From: Prochlorococcus sp. AG-409-N21
GTDB taxonomy: Bacteria > Cyanobacteriota > Cyanobacteriia > PCC-6307 > Cyanobiaceae
Assembly: GCA_003215415.1 (NCBI GenBank)
Contig: QCKK01000003.1
Span: forward strand, 38,099 to 102,098
Length of the DNA: 64,000 bases
Direction of reading: 5' to 3'
Numbering within the stretch: position 1 is the first letter of the stretch; each line of letters begins with the position of its first letter. Shown piece after piece: positions 37,241-47,345 of the stretch. The notes beneath the pieces are model-generated. The model was not told where the DNA came from and did not search any database. It saw nothing but the letters and a program-made list of their open reading frames with translations. The position numbers and the translations under genes are program-made.

Positions 37241-38260
37241 TTAACCTCGTCCATAGGTTAATTGTTTCTCTAGGTGTCTAGACAATAAGGCCATTATTGT
37301 ACATACGGCCCAATAGAGGAATGCTAACCAGACGTAGACCTCCATATAAAGTCCAATATAATTAGGATTTGCAAGTAGGCTTCGACTTATTCCTAGTAGT
37401 TCTATTAAGCCTAATATTGCCATCAAACTTGTATTTTGTAAAAGGCCAATCACTTGATTTGTTAGTGATGGTATTGCAGTACGAATAGCTTGAGGAAGTA
37501 CTATTAGTTGCATGGTTTGTATTGGACTAAAACCTAGTACTGAAGCTGCTTCTTTTTGTGTTTTCGGAATTGCTTGCAGTCCTCCTCTTAGATCTTCAGC
37601 GATATAAGCAGCTACAAATAAGGAGAAAGAAAGTATTGCTCTTAATACTCTGCTTATTTCTAGGCCTACAGGTAGGAACAAAGGTATGAGTAGCTGTCCA
37701 AAGAAAAGAACGGCTATTAGTGGCACTGCTCTCATAACTTCTATATAAATTCTGCATGCCTTATGAATAACATCTATTTTACTTTGTCTCCCAAGAGCTA
37801 AAACTATACCTAAGGGAAAGCTAATAACAGAAGCTAGAATAGTAAGTATCAAAGTTAGTGTAAGTCCTCCCCATTGACGAGAATGTATAGGTGTTAGTCC
37901 TAGACCACCACCAATGAGTATTAACCCTATTGGTATCATTCCAATCCAAGCAATTGGAATATATTTGCGTAATATTCCTTTCTTAGACCAGAATAACGTT
38001 ATTAAAGTCAGGAATATAAGTATAATAAGCCATAATGTGGGTCGCCAATATTCAAGTCTAGGGTAACTACCAAAAGTAAAAAGGGAAAGATTATTGCTAA
38101 CTACACTCCAATTTGCGACGAAAATCATCCAAGAGGTTATCTTTAGCAGAGACCAAACTATAAATATAATAAGGACTGTACTTATTAAGGAATCTAATTT
38201 ATTCGAGAAAAAGTTTTTACGTATCAGTTTTATGTAAGTAGATCTAGTGTTCATTTGCAT
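37241..38260 (-). CDS. aapM: Amino-acid ABC transporter, permease subunit (AapM/NatH type)
   Basis: The 339-residue permease has the HisM/GlnP-type inner-membrane domain in the C-terminal half with the E-A-A-x-x-x-G loop (Q-K-E-A-A-S-V-L-G-F-S) that docks to the ATPase, after N-terminal helices and a W-G-G-L-T-L-T-L motif. The long N-terminus with three to four helices is usual in AapM. It pairs with the next permease to form the channel. Confidence 0.9.
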   Translation of the reverse strand: MQMNTRSTYIKLIRKNFFSNKLDSLISTVLIIFIVWSLLKITSWMIFVANWSVVSNNLSLFTFGSYPRLEYWRPTLWLIILIFLTLITLFWSKKGILRKYIPIAWIGMIPIGLILIGGGLGLTPIHSRQWGGLTLTLILTILASVISFPLGIVLALGRQSKIDVIHKACRIYIEVMRAVPLIAVLFFGQLLIPLFLPVGLEISRVLRAILSFSLFVAAYIAEDLRGGLQAIPKTQKEAASVLGFSPIQTMQLIVLPQAIRTAIPSLTNQVIGLLQNTSLMAILGLIELLGISRSLLANPNYIGLYMEVYVWLAFLYWAVCTIMALLSRHLEKQLTYGRG

Positions 38261-38275
38261 GTTACCATTTTAGTT

Positions 38276-39166
38276 TCAATTTGAATTTAAGATTAATTTG
38301 TTAATTAATTCCATTATCTCGGTTATTAATAGGTTCAACAATAGAAAACTTACCATTAATATAAAAAAACCTTCGATTGCTCTTCCTGTCTGTGTAATGC
38401 TTGTGTCACTTATTGCATATATATCGGAGTAACCTACGGCTATCGCTAATGTACTATTTTTGGCAAGATTAAGGTATTGACTTGTTAAACCTGGAAGGAT
38501 AGCAGGAAGAGCTTGTGGGACAATTACTTTACTTATGCCCATGATCTCTGAGATGCCAAGGCTCCTAAATGCCTCCCATTGACCCATAGGAACTGAATTT
38601 ATCCCTCCTCTTATAACTTCTGCTATAGATGCCCCTGTAAATACTGTTAGACCTATTAGTAATGCTGAAAATTCTGCACTTAAGTTAATGCCAAGAATTT
38701 GAATGCCATGATTTGATATGGAAACCAATGATCCTAGTAATGAGATAGAAGAATTACTAAGACTTAAAAAACCTACAAAATACCAAAAAAATAATTGCAA
38801 TAATAGAGGTACTTGCCTTATTAGGCCAATATATGTAGAAGATAATGTGCGCAATAAAATGTTTTTACTTGTTCTGGAAACTCCTGTTACTAGCCCTAAT
38901 AATGTGGCAAGAATAAGGCCTGAAAATATTACTTTCAGGCTATTTAGCCAACCTATAATTATAGCCCATAGATAGCTATCTGACGGCTTGAAAGGCAATG
39001 CTGATTCTGCCATTGCAAATCCCGCTGGACTTTTTAGCCAGTCAAAATTTATGAGCATATTATTTCTTGTTAAATTAACAGTTAAATTATTTGCAAATAT
39101 TGAGAATAATCCTATCAATATGATGTATGTAGCTATTTGAATAATAAAATCTTTTGATCTTTTCAT
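38276..39166 (-). CDS. aapQ: Amino-acid ABC transporter, permease subunit (AapQ/NatG type)
   Basis: The 296-residue protein shows the same permease fold, with G-L-I-R-Q-V-P-L-L-L-Q-L-F-F-W-Y, G-A-S-I-A-E-V-I-R-G-G-I and the docking loop W-E-A-F-R-S-L-G-I-S. Its E-A-F variant of the E-A-A loop is common in this subfamily. It lies 15 bases from aapM and 6 bases from aapJ, so the four genes are one operon. Confidence 0.9.
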   Translation of the reverse strand: MKRSKDFIIQIATYIILIGLFSIFANNLTVNLTRNNMLINFDWLKSPAGFAMAESALPFKPSDSYLWAIIIGWLNSLKVIFSGLILATLLGLVTGVSRTSKNILLRTLSSTYIGLIRQVPLLLQLFFWYFVGFLSLSNSSISLLGSLVSISNHGIQILGINLSAEFSALLIGLTVFTGASIAEVIRGGINSVPMGQWEAFRSLGISEIMGISKVIVPQALPAILPGLTSQYLNLAKNSTLAIAVGYSDIYAISDTSITQTGRAIEGFFILMVSFLLLNLLITEIMELINKLILNSN

Positions 39167-39172
39167 AACCAG

Positions 39173-40222
39173 TTATTTTAATGGAGGTGCTATAAATAAA
39201 CCGCCAGACTTGTATATGTTATTTAAGCCTCTTGGAATTGGAACAGAACTATTTTTACCTAAATGCCTTTCATATATCTCCCCATAGTTTCCTGTACTCC
39301 TAATTATATTTACAACAAATTCATTTTTTAGACCAAGCTTTTTACCTAGTTCTCCATCGATACCCAGAAATCTACGCATAGATGTCATAGTAGGATCTGA
39401 ATTTGCCAAAAGAAGCTTTGAATTTATGTTGTCCTTATTAATTCCTTGCTCTTCTGCTGCAAATAAAGCATATATTACCCAACGCATTGCATCACTAAGT
39501 TTTTGATCACCACCTGCTGAGGCTGGGGCAAGAGGTTCTTTGCTAAGTACTTCTTCAAGAATGACATGACTCTTTGGTTCGCGAAAGCCAGATCTTGCTG
39601 CTGCTAGTTGAGATCGATCTGATGTCATTGCTTTACATCGCCCTTGAAGATATCCAGCAACAACTTGATTAAGGTCCTGATATTTTATTGGTTTATAAGC
39701 AATATTTCTTTCTTGAAAAGCATCGTTTAGATTTTGTTCAGTAGTAGTTCCTGAACCTACACAAATATTACTTCCTCTTAGTTCTTCTAGGGAGTTTATT
39801 CCGCTTGATTTCTTAACCATTAGGCCTTGTCCATCGTGAAAGACTACTGGAGCAAATGTCAATCCATTACCACCTATAGAATCTCGGCTTAAATTATGTG
39901 TTGTGTTTCTAGATAAAATATCAATTTCACCCGTTTTTAGAGCGGTGAACCTTTCTGCTGCAGTTAATGGTCGATATTGAACATTGCTTGAATTTCCTAT
40001 AAATGCAGCAGCCATTGCTTTGCAAATGTCAATATCAAGCCCTTCGTAGCTGCCGTCACTTTGAAGGAAGCTAAAACCTGGTATTTTACCGCTTACACCA
40101 CAATTTAATTCCCCTCTCTTTTGAATTAAGTCTAGCCTTGACAAATTATTTGGTGTTGGGCCTGCACATGCTGAGCAAAGTAGTGACAGGCCTATAACTG
40201 CTCTGCTAAAAAGTTTGATCAT
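39173..40222 (-). CDS. aapJ: Amino-acid-binding lipoprotein of ABC transporter
   Basis: The 349-residue protein begins with a lipoprotein-type signal ending L-L-C-S-A-C-A-G, so Cys 19 is the likely lipid-bearing residue. The family-3 solute-binding motifs follow: R-G-E-L-N-C-G-V-S-G-x-x-P-G-F-S, E-G-L-D-I-D-I-C-K-A-M-A-A-A, and L-T-A-A-E-R-F-T-A-L-K-T-G-E-I-D. AapJ/NatF-type proteins bind many L-amino acids. It is the first gene of the operon; the 123-base gap before it presumably holds the promoter. Confidence 0.92.
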   Translation of the reverse strand: MIKLFSRAVIGLSLLCSACAGPTPNNLSRLDLIQKRGELNCGVSGKIPGFSFLQSDGSYEGLDIDICKAMAAAFIGNSSNVQYRPLTAAERFTALKTGEIDILSRNTTHNLSRDSIGGNGLTFAPVVFHDGQGLMVKKSSGINSLEELRGSNICVGSGTTTEQNLNDAFQERNIAYKPIKYQDLNQVVAGYLQGRCKAMTSDRSQLAAARSGFREPKSHVILEEVLSKEPLAPASAGGDQKLSDAMRWVIYALFAAEEQGINKDNINSKLLLANSDPTMTSMRRFLGIDGELGKKLGLKNEFVVNIIRSTGNYGEIYERHLGKNSSVPIPRGLNNIYKSGGLFIAPPLK

Positions 40223-40345
40223 TCTGATGCTCTTAATTTGTTTGCAATTTACCTAGCTTAGAACAGCTTTATAGCTATTAAGCGTGTAGGGAATTAAATT
40301 TATCCCAATATGCATTTTAACTACGTAATCGTTTTTGGAAATTAG

Positions 40346-41923
40346 CTATCCATGACTTGATTCTTCTGAACCTATACTCTCAAATAGGTCAAGACTTTCT
40401 TTGTTGAGTCCTTCTACTACTACTTCTGAGCCACCCAGGCTTAGTTTTCTTATAACCTGGTTTAGGGCAGCCACGCCACTTTGATCCCATATATGAGCTC
40501 CTGACATGTTAATTATAATTTTATTAGGATGACTATGCATATCAAAACTCTGGAGAAAATAATATTTGCTAACGAAGAATAGTTGACCATTAACTTCATA
40601 TATTATTTCACTTGGGGTTGTTTCAGTTGCTGTAACCTTTATTACTTTCGCCACCTTTCTACTAAATAGAACTCCAGCTAGAGCTACACCTGCTAATACT
40701 CCAAGCGCAAGATTATGAGGTGTAGTTAACATTGTTACTGAAAACGTCATAAGCATTACAGCCGTATCGCTTCTTGGTATTCGTAGGATATTCTTTAATC
40801 CAACTGTATCTGCTGTACTAATAGCTATGGCTATCATTACGGCAACCAATGCAGCCATTGGAATTTTTCCAAGCCATTCTCTTCCAAGCAAAATCATAAG
40901 TAAAAGACTTAATCCAGAGATAAATGTAGATAATCTTGTTTTTCCACCATTTTCTGTATTCATTACAGATTGGCCTACTAGTGCACAGCCTGCCATGCCC
41001 CCAAAAAGAGACGAGATAAGATTTGCTATGCCTTGACCTCTTGCTTCAACGTTTTTATTTGAGTTTGTATCGGTCATGTCATCTAGTATGTCTTGTGTTA
41101 GGAATGTTTCCATTAGTCCTACAAGAGAAATTGCTAACGATGTAGGAAGAACTATCCCAAATGTTTCTAGATTAAATGGTACTTTACCTTCGGATAATGG
41201 GCCAAATGGAATATCAAAACTAGGAAAACCAGTAGGAAGTTTTCCTAGATCTTGAACAGTAGGGATATCAAGATTCAGTCCAATAGTTATTAACGTTAGT
41301 ATAATTATTGCGGCTAATTGTGATGGAATAATTCTTGTGATGCGGGGCAATCCATAAATTATTAGTAGACCTATACCAACTAATAACCAAACAATAGGTA
41401 TTTGTATTCCGTGAGGCAATAGTTGCTTTGCAGAATCTATTGATGGGCTTTCTCCATAATGAAGATTAAGCCCAAGTTGGGGTAATTGTGCCTGTAAAAT
41501 CAATAGAGCAAGTGCATTTACGAATCCACTAAGGACTCCAACTGGTACAAATCGCATTTGATATGCGAGCCTTAAGTTGCCCCATAAAATTTGTAAGACT
41601 CCTGTAAGGAGACCAGCTGCTAGTAAATAAGAAAGTCCAAGTCCTTCGCCTCGCGCATTACCTGTAGCAACAAGGCCTGTCATGAGTAATGCAGTTGATC
41701 CGGTTGCAGAAGTAATCATTCCTAGTCTTCCGCCAACCAAAGCGATTGTTATAGAAAGAATGAATGCTCCAAATAGCCCTACTTGAGGATCAACGCCGGC
41801 TATACCAGAAAAGGCAATTGCTTCTGGAATCATTGCGAATGCAACAACTAGGCCTGAAAGAAGGTCCTGCCGAGGGTTGCGAATCCATTGATCAACTAAT
41901 GAAGGGTTTGAGCTTTTAACCAT
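40346..41923 (-). CDS. SulP-family anion transporter (BicA-like) with STAS domain
   Basis: The 525-residue protein has the SulP core: N-terminal [22 protein letters not shown], then [12 protein letters not shown] and M-E-T-F-L-T, with about 12 helices. A C-terminal STAS domain covers about residues 430-525 ([14 protein letters not shown]). Some cyanobacterial SulP proteins are Na+-dependent bicarbonate importers (BicA), others carry sulfate; the sequence alone does not decide. It lies 31 bases downstream of the FAD oxidoreductase gene. Confidence 0.88.
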   Translation of the reverse strand: MVKSSNPSLVDQWIRNPRQDLLSGLVVAFAMIPEAIAFSGIAGVDPQVGLFGAFILSITIALVGGRLGMITSATGSTALLMTGLVATGNARGEGLGLSYLLAAGLLTGVLQILWGNLRLAYQMRFVPVGVLSGFVNALALLILQAQLPQLGLNLHYGESPSIDSAKQLLPHGIQIPIVWLLVGIGLLIIYGLPRITRIIPSQLAAIIILTLITIGLNLDIPTVQDLGKLPTGFPSFDIPFGPLSEGKVPFNLETFGIVLPTSLAISLVGLMETFLTQDILDDMTDTNSNKNVEARGQGIANLISSLFGGMAGCALVGQSVMNTENGGKTRLSTFISGLSLLLMILLGREWLGKIPMAALVAVMIAIAISTADTVGLKNILRIPRSDTAVMLMTFSVTMLTTPHNLALGVLAGVALAGVLFSRKVAKVIKVTATETTPSEIIYEVNGQLFFVSKYYFLQSFDMHSHPNKIIINMSGAHIWDQSGVAALNQVIRKLSLGGSEVVVEGLNKESLDLFESIGSEESSHG

Positions 41924-41953
41924 TTAAAAACTTATTTGTTGAAAGAAGCTATC

Positions 41954-43150
41954 TCATAGTGATGGCATGTTGCCCATGGGGTCATGACTTGCTTTTAATT
42001 CTTTAAGTGCTGGAAGCCATTCCTTGAATGTTTTCTCTATCTCCTTTTTGTGCCAATCAAGGTGAGGGTGCATCTGTGCCAAATGTATGCCTGGGCAATA
42101 AGGCTCTAGCCTTGACCAAAATTTCTCTAACCAATCAATACTTCTTTGCTTTGTATATTTGTCATCTGCAGGCCAAGAAGCTGTTATCCACGGTTTCCAC
42201 ATAGCACCGCTATAGATAAAAGAATTGGTATCTTTGGTCTTTATATTTGTAATTCCTCCGAGTTGCTGAGCAGCGATATGGCAAGACAGGTTTGGCCTGT
42301 TTCTCATTGAATAAGTTATTTCGGAAATTATTTCTTTACAGTTTGATTTCCACTCTGGACCAATAAGTCCTAGGACCTCGCTATGATTTTCTTTATTTGA
42401 ATTTGAATTGGCCCTTTTTTTATTTGGAAAAGGTGGACAATTGTACAAGCCAGTTAAGTTCGTCTGTTTTAATCCTGAGAAACCTTTCATTAGCATAGTT
42501 AGTTCTTTTATTAGGGAAACAGATGTCATATCTTTATTTGATATTACTATATAAACTTCTATTTCTTCTCCCCATGCCCATTGTAAGCTTGCTATATCTG
42601 GCCATGCCTCAGCCTCTTTTATTAACATTAATAATTGTTGATCGTTAACTCTTGATTGAATGACTGTGATTTCTGGAATCTTTTGTGTTTGCAAGCTTAA
42701 ACCAGTAATTATTGCCAAGTAAGGAGCAGCACTAGTAAGCGCTCTCCATATATTTTTTTGATTTTGTGGACTTGAAGAATTTGGTTTTTTGATTGAAAAT
42801 TCTTCACCATTTCCCCAAACACCACTTAATTCAATAACCTTTTCTATTGCGAGTCCTTCACTCCTGCTTAAGGGGCTAATACCACCGGTTAAAATGTAAC
42901 CAACACCTGTTATTCCAGAGAGACCGATAGGAAAACTTTGGTTGTACTTTGCAAGTTCTTCTATTAACTCTCCCATTAATACTCCACCACCTATCTGAAT
43001 CTTATTTTTTTCTGGCTCCACAATCAATTTTTTGAATCTACTCCTTAGATCTAAAGTCCAATGATCATGAGCAGCGCACCTACTAGAAGTGCCACCGCTA
43101 CATACAAGCAAAGGTTTGGGGTTGATTCCTCCTGAATTTAAGAGATCCAA
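41954..43150 (-). CDS. FAD-binding oxidoreductase (glycolate-oxidase-like)
   Basis: The protein is 398 residues if it starts at TTG 43150. It carries the FAD-binding PCMH-type pattern: C-S-G-G-T-S-S-R, then I-Q-I-G-G-G-V-L-M-G-E-L and G-L-S-G-I-T-G-V-G-Y-I-L-T-G-G. Substrate unknown. The frame stays open upstream for 29 more codons (H-N-E-L-A-G-S-S-D-V-A-G-V-Y-D-R-I-D-R) with no ATG, GTG or TTG, but ATT at 43234 follows AAGGAG by four bases, so a rare AUU start is possible. Confidence 0.78.
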   Translation of the reverse strand: MDLLNSGGINPKPLLVCSGGTSSRCAAHDHWTLDLRSRFKKLIVEPEKNKIQIGGGVLMGELIEELAKYNQSFPIGLSGITGVGYILTGGISPLSRSEGLAIEKVIELSGVWGNGEEFSIKKPNSSSPQNQKNIWRALTSAAPYLAIITGLSLQTQKIPEITVIQSRVNDQQLLMLIKEAEAWPDIASLQWAWGEEIEVYIVISNKDMTSVSLIKELTMLMKGFSGLKQTNLTGLYNCPPFPNKKRANSNSNKENHSEVLGLIGPEWKSNCKEIISEITYSMRNRPNLSCHIAAQQLGGITNIKTKDTNSFIYSGAMWKPWITASWPADDKYTKQRSIDWLEKFWSRLEPYCPGIHLAQMHPHLDWHKKEIEKTFKEWLPALKELKASHDPMGNMPSL

Positions 43151-43328
43151 GAATTGCCTATCAATTCTGTCGTAAACTCCTGCTACATCAGAAGAACCAG
43201 CAAGTTCATTATGGACTTTGAGAATATCTTTAATGATTCTCCTTTATACCTTTACTTAGATTAACCATTCTCATCATTTATAACTTTCACCTATATAGCG
43301 ATAGGGTGTTATTAAGTGGACTTTAGAT

Positions 43329-44369
43329 TTGAATCAAACCCTTTTAGAACATCATGATCGTCGCTTCGGTGTTCTTTTGTGTGGACACGGTAGTAGGAAT
43401 CGATTAGCAGTTGAAGAATTCGAAAAACTTGCATATTCCATAAAGGAACGCCTACCAGGCATTCCTCTAGAGCATGGTTTTCTTGAATTCGCTCAGCCAA
43501 TAATTCCTGAAGCTTTGGACCGTTTACGTGCTTCATCAATAGAACAAGCTTTGGCTGTCCCAGCAATGTTATTTGCTGCTGGACATGCAAAAAACGATAT
43601 CCCTTCAGTACTCAACAAATATTCTTCTCGAACAGGTCTGGAAATTCTTTATGGAAAAGAATTAGGTGTCGACAATCAAATGATTAGTGCAGCAGCAGCT
43701 CGGATTAATGAAGTTGTTGCCCAAGCATCATATATTCCACCGCAGGAGACACTGCTTGTAGTTGTTGGAAGAGGATCTTCGGATCCCGATGCGAACTCAA
43801 ATGTATCTAAAATCACTAGGATGCTTGTAGAAGCATTTGGTTTTGGCTGGGGGGAGACTGTTTATTCAGGAGTTACTTTCCCTCTGGTAGAGCCTGGTTT
43901 ACGACATGCAATAAGACTTGGTTTTAAAAGAGTCATAGTTTTTCCATATCTTCTTTTTTCTGGTGTTTTGGTCTCGAGGATTAGACAACATACGAACAGA
44001 GTTGCAGTTGATCATCCTGATATCGAATTTCTCAATGCGGATTATTTAGGGAATCAGAATTTCGTTGTGAATACCTTTATTGAGAGGATCGAGCAAATTT
44101 TGATTGGGGACAATTCTATGAATTGTTCTTTGTGCAAGTACAGGTCTAGTCTCCCTGGCTTTGAAAAAGAGGTCGGCCTTGCTCAACATAGTCATCATCA
44201 TCATGTTGAGGGACTGCCTGAAAGTTGCACTCTTTGCGAAGAAGAATGCACTGGTGAATGCCAAGAAGCAAATAACTCAGAGACGCTTTCAAGTTATTTG
44301 CACCATGACCATGACCATTTCCCTTACCCAAATGCAGACCATCCTTTCGGCCCAGGGACCTTAAGGTAA
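43329..44369 (+). CDS. cbiX: Sirohydrochlorin chelatase CbiX-like, with His/Cys-rich tail
   Basis: The 346-residue protein begins at TTG 43329. It has two tandem chelatase-like halves: L-L-C-G-H-G-S-R-N-R, then P-A-M-L-F-A-A-G-H-A-K-N-D-I-P, and V-V-V-G-R-G-S-S-D-P-D-A-N-S with V-F-P-Y-L-L-F-S-G-V-L. The tail from about residue 255 contains C-S-L-C, H-S-H-H-H-H, C-T-L-C-E-E-E-C-T-G-E-C and H-H-D-H-D-H, which should bind metal or an Fe-S cluster as in long CbiX proteins. It inserts cobalt or iron into sirohydrochlorin for B12 or siroheme; B12 use fits the presence of nrdJ. Confidence 0.9.
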   Translation: MNQTLLEHHDRRFGVLLCGHGSRNRLAVEEFEKLAYSIKERLPGIPLEHGFLEFAQPIIPEALDRLRASSIEQALAVPAMLFAAGHAKNDIPSVLNKYSSRTGLEILYGKELGVDNQMISAAAARINEVVAQASYIPPQETLLVVVGRGSSDPDANSNVSKITRMLVEAFGFGWGETVYSGVTFPLVEPGLRHAIRLGFKRVIVFPYLLFSGVLVSRIRQHTNRVAVDHPDIEFLNADYLGNQNFVVNTFIERIEQILIGDNSMNCSLCKYRSSLPGFEKEVGLAQHSHHHHVEGLPESCTLCEEECTGECQEANNSETLSSYLHHDHDHFPYPNADHPFGPGTLR

Positions 44370-44718
44370 AGAAATAATCACCAAAAAATTAAATAAAACA
44401 GTTGAAAACTAAGGCTCACATGTCTCTATCTTGTTCGCGTCTCATAAGACTTGCTTGCCATTAGCAGGGCTAATGTATTTGCTTTAATTGTTTTTCCCAA
44501 GGAATTTCCACAATTCAAGCGACTTTTTCCACTATAGGTTTATGGGTCGAGCTCGAAAAAGCTTAATTCTGTGGTTTTCTTATTTGGTTTCCAATAATGC
44601 TTGACAGGATTAGTTAAGACCTACCAAAGAACGTCAAAGCGATTTCTTGGCAGATTGAATCAAGTCAGGAACATGAGTCTTGTCCTATCTCAGTTAGGTT
44701 TGTAATCGTCCACTAATT
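44370..44718. other. 349-base intergenic stretch without a supported gene
   Basis: Only very short open frames are present (for example about 20 codons from ATG 44541). No tRNA, clear terminator or repeat is seen. It must hold the promoter for the gene at 44719. Confidence 0.5.
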
Positions 44719-45051
44719 TTGACGAAATGGGCAGAGTTGTGGCTTCCTTATGTATCAACTACTTATCACGGCAGAGCCGAATTAATGGATCGAAATCATT
44801 TAGAAGGCTGTCTTGAAGTTAATTCAGCTTGTTCTTCAGATACCCTTAAGACCTCTTTTGTAAGTCTTGAGGCTGAAATACCAGAAGTGCTTTATGCAGG
44901 CATGAAGGATTTCATTGGCTCCAACCCAAGCTGGGACCAATACCGAGTCATGAGCTCTGCTTTGGCTAATTTTCTTTTTCAAAATGGTTGTAGTGATAGA
45001 GCTGTAACAGAGAGATATCTTGATGATTTGTTTAAGCGTTCCGATGCTTAA
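44719..45051 (+). CDS. DUF2811 family protein
   Basis: The 110-residue protein contains the DUF2811 block: V-S-L-E-A-E-I-P-E-V-L-Y-x-G-M-K-D-F, then N-P-S-W-D-Q-Y-R-V-M-S-S-A-L-A-N-F-L-F-Q-N-G-C and D-R-A-V-T-E-R-Y-L-D-x-L-F. This cyanobacterial domain has no known role. The start may be TTG 44719 or ATG 44782. Its last 20 bases overlap the convergent GMC oxidoreductase gene. Confidence 0.82.
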   Translation: MTKWAELWLPYVSTTYHGRAELMDRNHLEGCLEVNSACSSDTLKTSFVSLEAEIPEVLYAGMKDFIGSNPSWDQYRVMSSALANFLFQNGCSDRAVTERYLDDLFKRSDA

Positions 45052-46687
45052 GAGCTTCTAGGCATGCTCGTCTTGTTATCGCCATCATTGTCAAAGTTGG
45101 GCTTTGCCAGCCTGAGGTTGGCCAGCAAGCACCATCTACCACAAGTAAATTTTGACACCTCCAAAGCCTATTAAATGGATCTACAACGCTTTCCTCTTCT
45201 TCTGATCCCATTGGCGCCCCTCCTACTTCATGAATATAAAAACCAGGAGGAGGCGCATTCTCCTTAAGTGCAACTGATTTTGTTATCAATGGTTCTATAA
45301 ATGGCATCTTAAAAATATCTTGAAGAGGTGCAATTGTTCCGCCCGCAGATTCAACCGAATTGCTAATAACATTATTCATGTGATTGACCATCTCAAACTC
45401 GTTATTTCCCCATTGACAATTGATATGAGGGGCAGGTATATCCCATTTATCCATTTTATTTGATAAAGTGACTCTGTTATAAGTTTGAGGCAATACCTCA
45501 CCATGCCCTATCAAGAATCCAGTAGATGTATGTGGTGATCTTTTAAGGAGTCCAGGTGGTTCAAATCTTTCAATTGCACCCCATATTCCATATCCTCTTA
45601 TGAAATCATTATTTAGTCCTTTGTTTAAATTTGATCCTAGAGGTATAAAAAAACTTCCAGCTCCTGATAGCTCATTTGTAAGCTGATTTTCTTTTCTAAA
45701 CTTAGAGCTTAATGTATTAGGAATGGTAAAGAATTTACATGTAGATACGTGATCCATCAGGCTTTTACCTAGCTTATTTGATGGATCTACTAATCCACCT
45801 TTTTGGTTATCTTCCCTTGATGAAAGAAGTATTCTTATGCTTTGAATTGTTGATGAACATAGCACAATAAGCTTGGCTTTGAGTTTTGTTCTATTCCCAT
45901 TCTTCTGGTCTATAATAATGACTCCCTTTGCAGAATTATTGTGATTATCTATTATTATCTTCTCAACCTTCTGATTGCTAACTATCTCGACATTCTTGGT
46001 TGATAGAGCCATAGAAAGTGTACTTCCTAGACTGCTAGAAACGGGCCAACCATTGTCACTATATAAATTCTTTGGTCCAAAACCCCTTGAGCTTATGAAT
46101 GGCAATCCCAATTCTTTTTGTATTGATTCACCAAAATAAATTTCACTAGGTGTAGGGTCTATTTTACCTATATATTTGCCATCAGGCAGTTGTTCTAATC
46201 CATCTTTATTTCCATATATTTTTAGAATCTTCTCTATTGCTGAATAATGTTCTTCTAAGTCTTGGTAACCAATAGGCCAGCATGGGCCAAATCCATCTCT
46301 CTTTGAAGCTTTAAATTCAAGGTCAGAAAGCCTAAGTGTTATTCCTCCCCAAGTTAGACTTCTTCCTCCTATCTGTTGCCCTTGTGTCCAGTAAAATGGA
46401 CTATTATCTGGATAAGTATATGGATTGGAGTTCTCATTTGAATAAAGTATTGGGTTTGCCTTCCAATAACCCGGGTGATGAATTTGATGCCTATGTTGAC
46501 CATTAATTAGTGATGAAACCCTTTTCATAGTATTAAGTGGTTCTGAACCTATAGCTTGTTTTGCAGATAAATTATCGCCTGATTCAACTACCAGAACTCT
46601 TACGCCTGCTTGTGCAAGTGTAAGAGCGGCAATTCCACCTGTAGCTCCAGACCCAACAACAATGACTTCGTAAGGATGATTAATCAT
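45032..46687 (-). CDS. GMC-family FAD oxidoreductase
   Basis: The 551-residue protein has the FAD motif V-V-G-S-G-A-T-G-G-I-A-A at residues 10-21, then Q-Q-I-G-G-R-S-L-T-W-G-G, an R-G-x-G family segment, and the C-terminal G-A-P-M-G and V-D-G-A-C-W-P-T-S-G-W-Q-S-P-T-L-T. The His in H-E-V-G-G-A-P-M-G is in the position of the catalytic His pair. Substrate unknown; relatives oxidise sugars or alcohols. A small protein gene precedes it 50 bases upstream on the same strand, a common pairing for GMC enzymes. Confidence 0.9.
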   Translation of the reverse strand: MINHPYEVIVVGSGATGGIAALTLAQAGVRVLVVESGDNLSAKQAIGSEPLNTMKRVSSLINGQHRHQIHHPGYWKANPILYSNENSNPYTYPDNSPFYWTQGQQIGGRSLTWGGITLRLSDLEFKASKRDGFGPCWPIGYQDLEEHYSAIEKILKIYGNKDGLEQLPDGKYIGKIDPTPSEIYFGESIQKELGLPFISSRGFGPKNLYSDNGWPVSSSLGSTLSMALSTKNVEIVSNQKVEKIIIDNHNNSAKGVIIIDQKNGNRTKLKAKLIVLCSSTIQSIRILLSSREDNQKGGLVDPSNKLGKSLMDHVSTCKFFTIPNTLSSKFRKENQLTNELSGAGSFFIPLGSNLNKGLNNDFIRGYGIWGAIERFEPPGLLKRSPHTSTGFLIGHGEVLPQTYNRVTLSNKMDKWDIPAPHINCQWGNNEFEMVNHMNNVISNSVESAGGTIAPLQDIFKMPFIEPLITKSVALKENAPPPGFYIHEVGGAPMGSEEEESVVDPFNRLWRCQNLLVVDGACWPTSGWQSPTLTMMAITRRACLEALKHRNA

Positions 46688-46737
46688 TGAGAAGCAATAT
46701 TTATAAGAGAAATATCTATAGACTTGATTTTATTAGT

Positions 46738-47061
46738 TTAGCTTCTTGCAATCCAGGAAGGAGAACCGCAAAACCATTCTCCTAGATCATCATTCTTTGG
46801 ATCATATTCTTCGTGAGGTTCGGATGGGCCTAAATTTAATTCATTCAAAAATTTGTCAATACTATCAACTGAAGAAGTGCTTGTTACTTTTTTTACTGCT
46901 TTTCTTGATAAGTTAGATACTGATTGATCATTATTAGATAATTTACTTAGAAAAAATCTTTCTTGTAATGAGACGGTCTTTCCTTTAGATAGTCTTTCTA
47001 ATATTCCACTCAACTTAATACGATTTGCTTTAGATAGCATGTTTAAATTGATTCTACACAA
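46738..47061 (-). CDS. Small soluble protein upstream of the GMC oxidoreductase
   Basis: The frame gives 107 residues, or 100 from the internal ATG at 47040, which starts a more plausible N-terminus (M-L-S-K-A-N-R-I-K-L-S-G-I-L-E-R-L). It is polar and helical with a C-terminal W-F-C-G-S-P-S-W-I. GMC dehydrogenases often have a small partner (subunit 3), but no export signal or family motif shows that here. Probably co-transcribed with the oxidoreductase. Confidence 0.55.
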   Translation of the reverse strand: MCRINLNMLSKANRIKLSGILERLSKGKTVSLQERFFLSKLSNNDQSVSNLSRKAVKKVTSTSSVDSIDKFLNELNLGPSEPHEEYDPKNDDLGEWFCGSPSWIARS

Positions 47062-47345
47062 TTTCTAGCTAATTTAAATTAATAATGCCAGTATTTGCGA
47101 CATAGTGTTGCATTGGTTTTGAGCGTGACTTGTCAAGCTTCAATTGTATAGACTTTAGATTAATGAATTTATTCATGTGTAAAGCTGATTAGCAGGAGGA
47201 GTAGTTTTCATGCTCGTATTTTTCCTGCTGCTCAATAATTGTAATTCGAGGTATGATCTTATAGATATTTCTATCAGATTTATTAATTAAGCCCTATAAT
47301 AAATGAATACTAGTTTATTAAGTCATTTCTTCCAACCTTTTTGCT

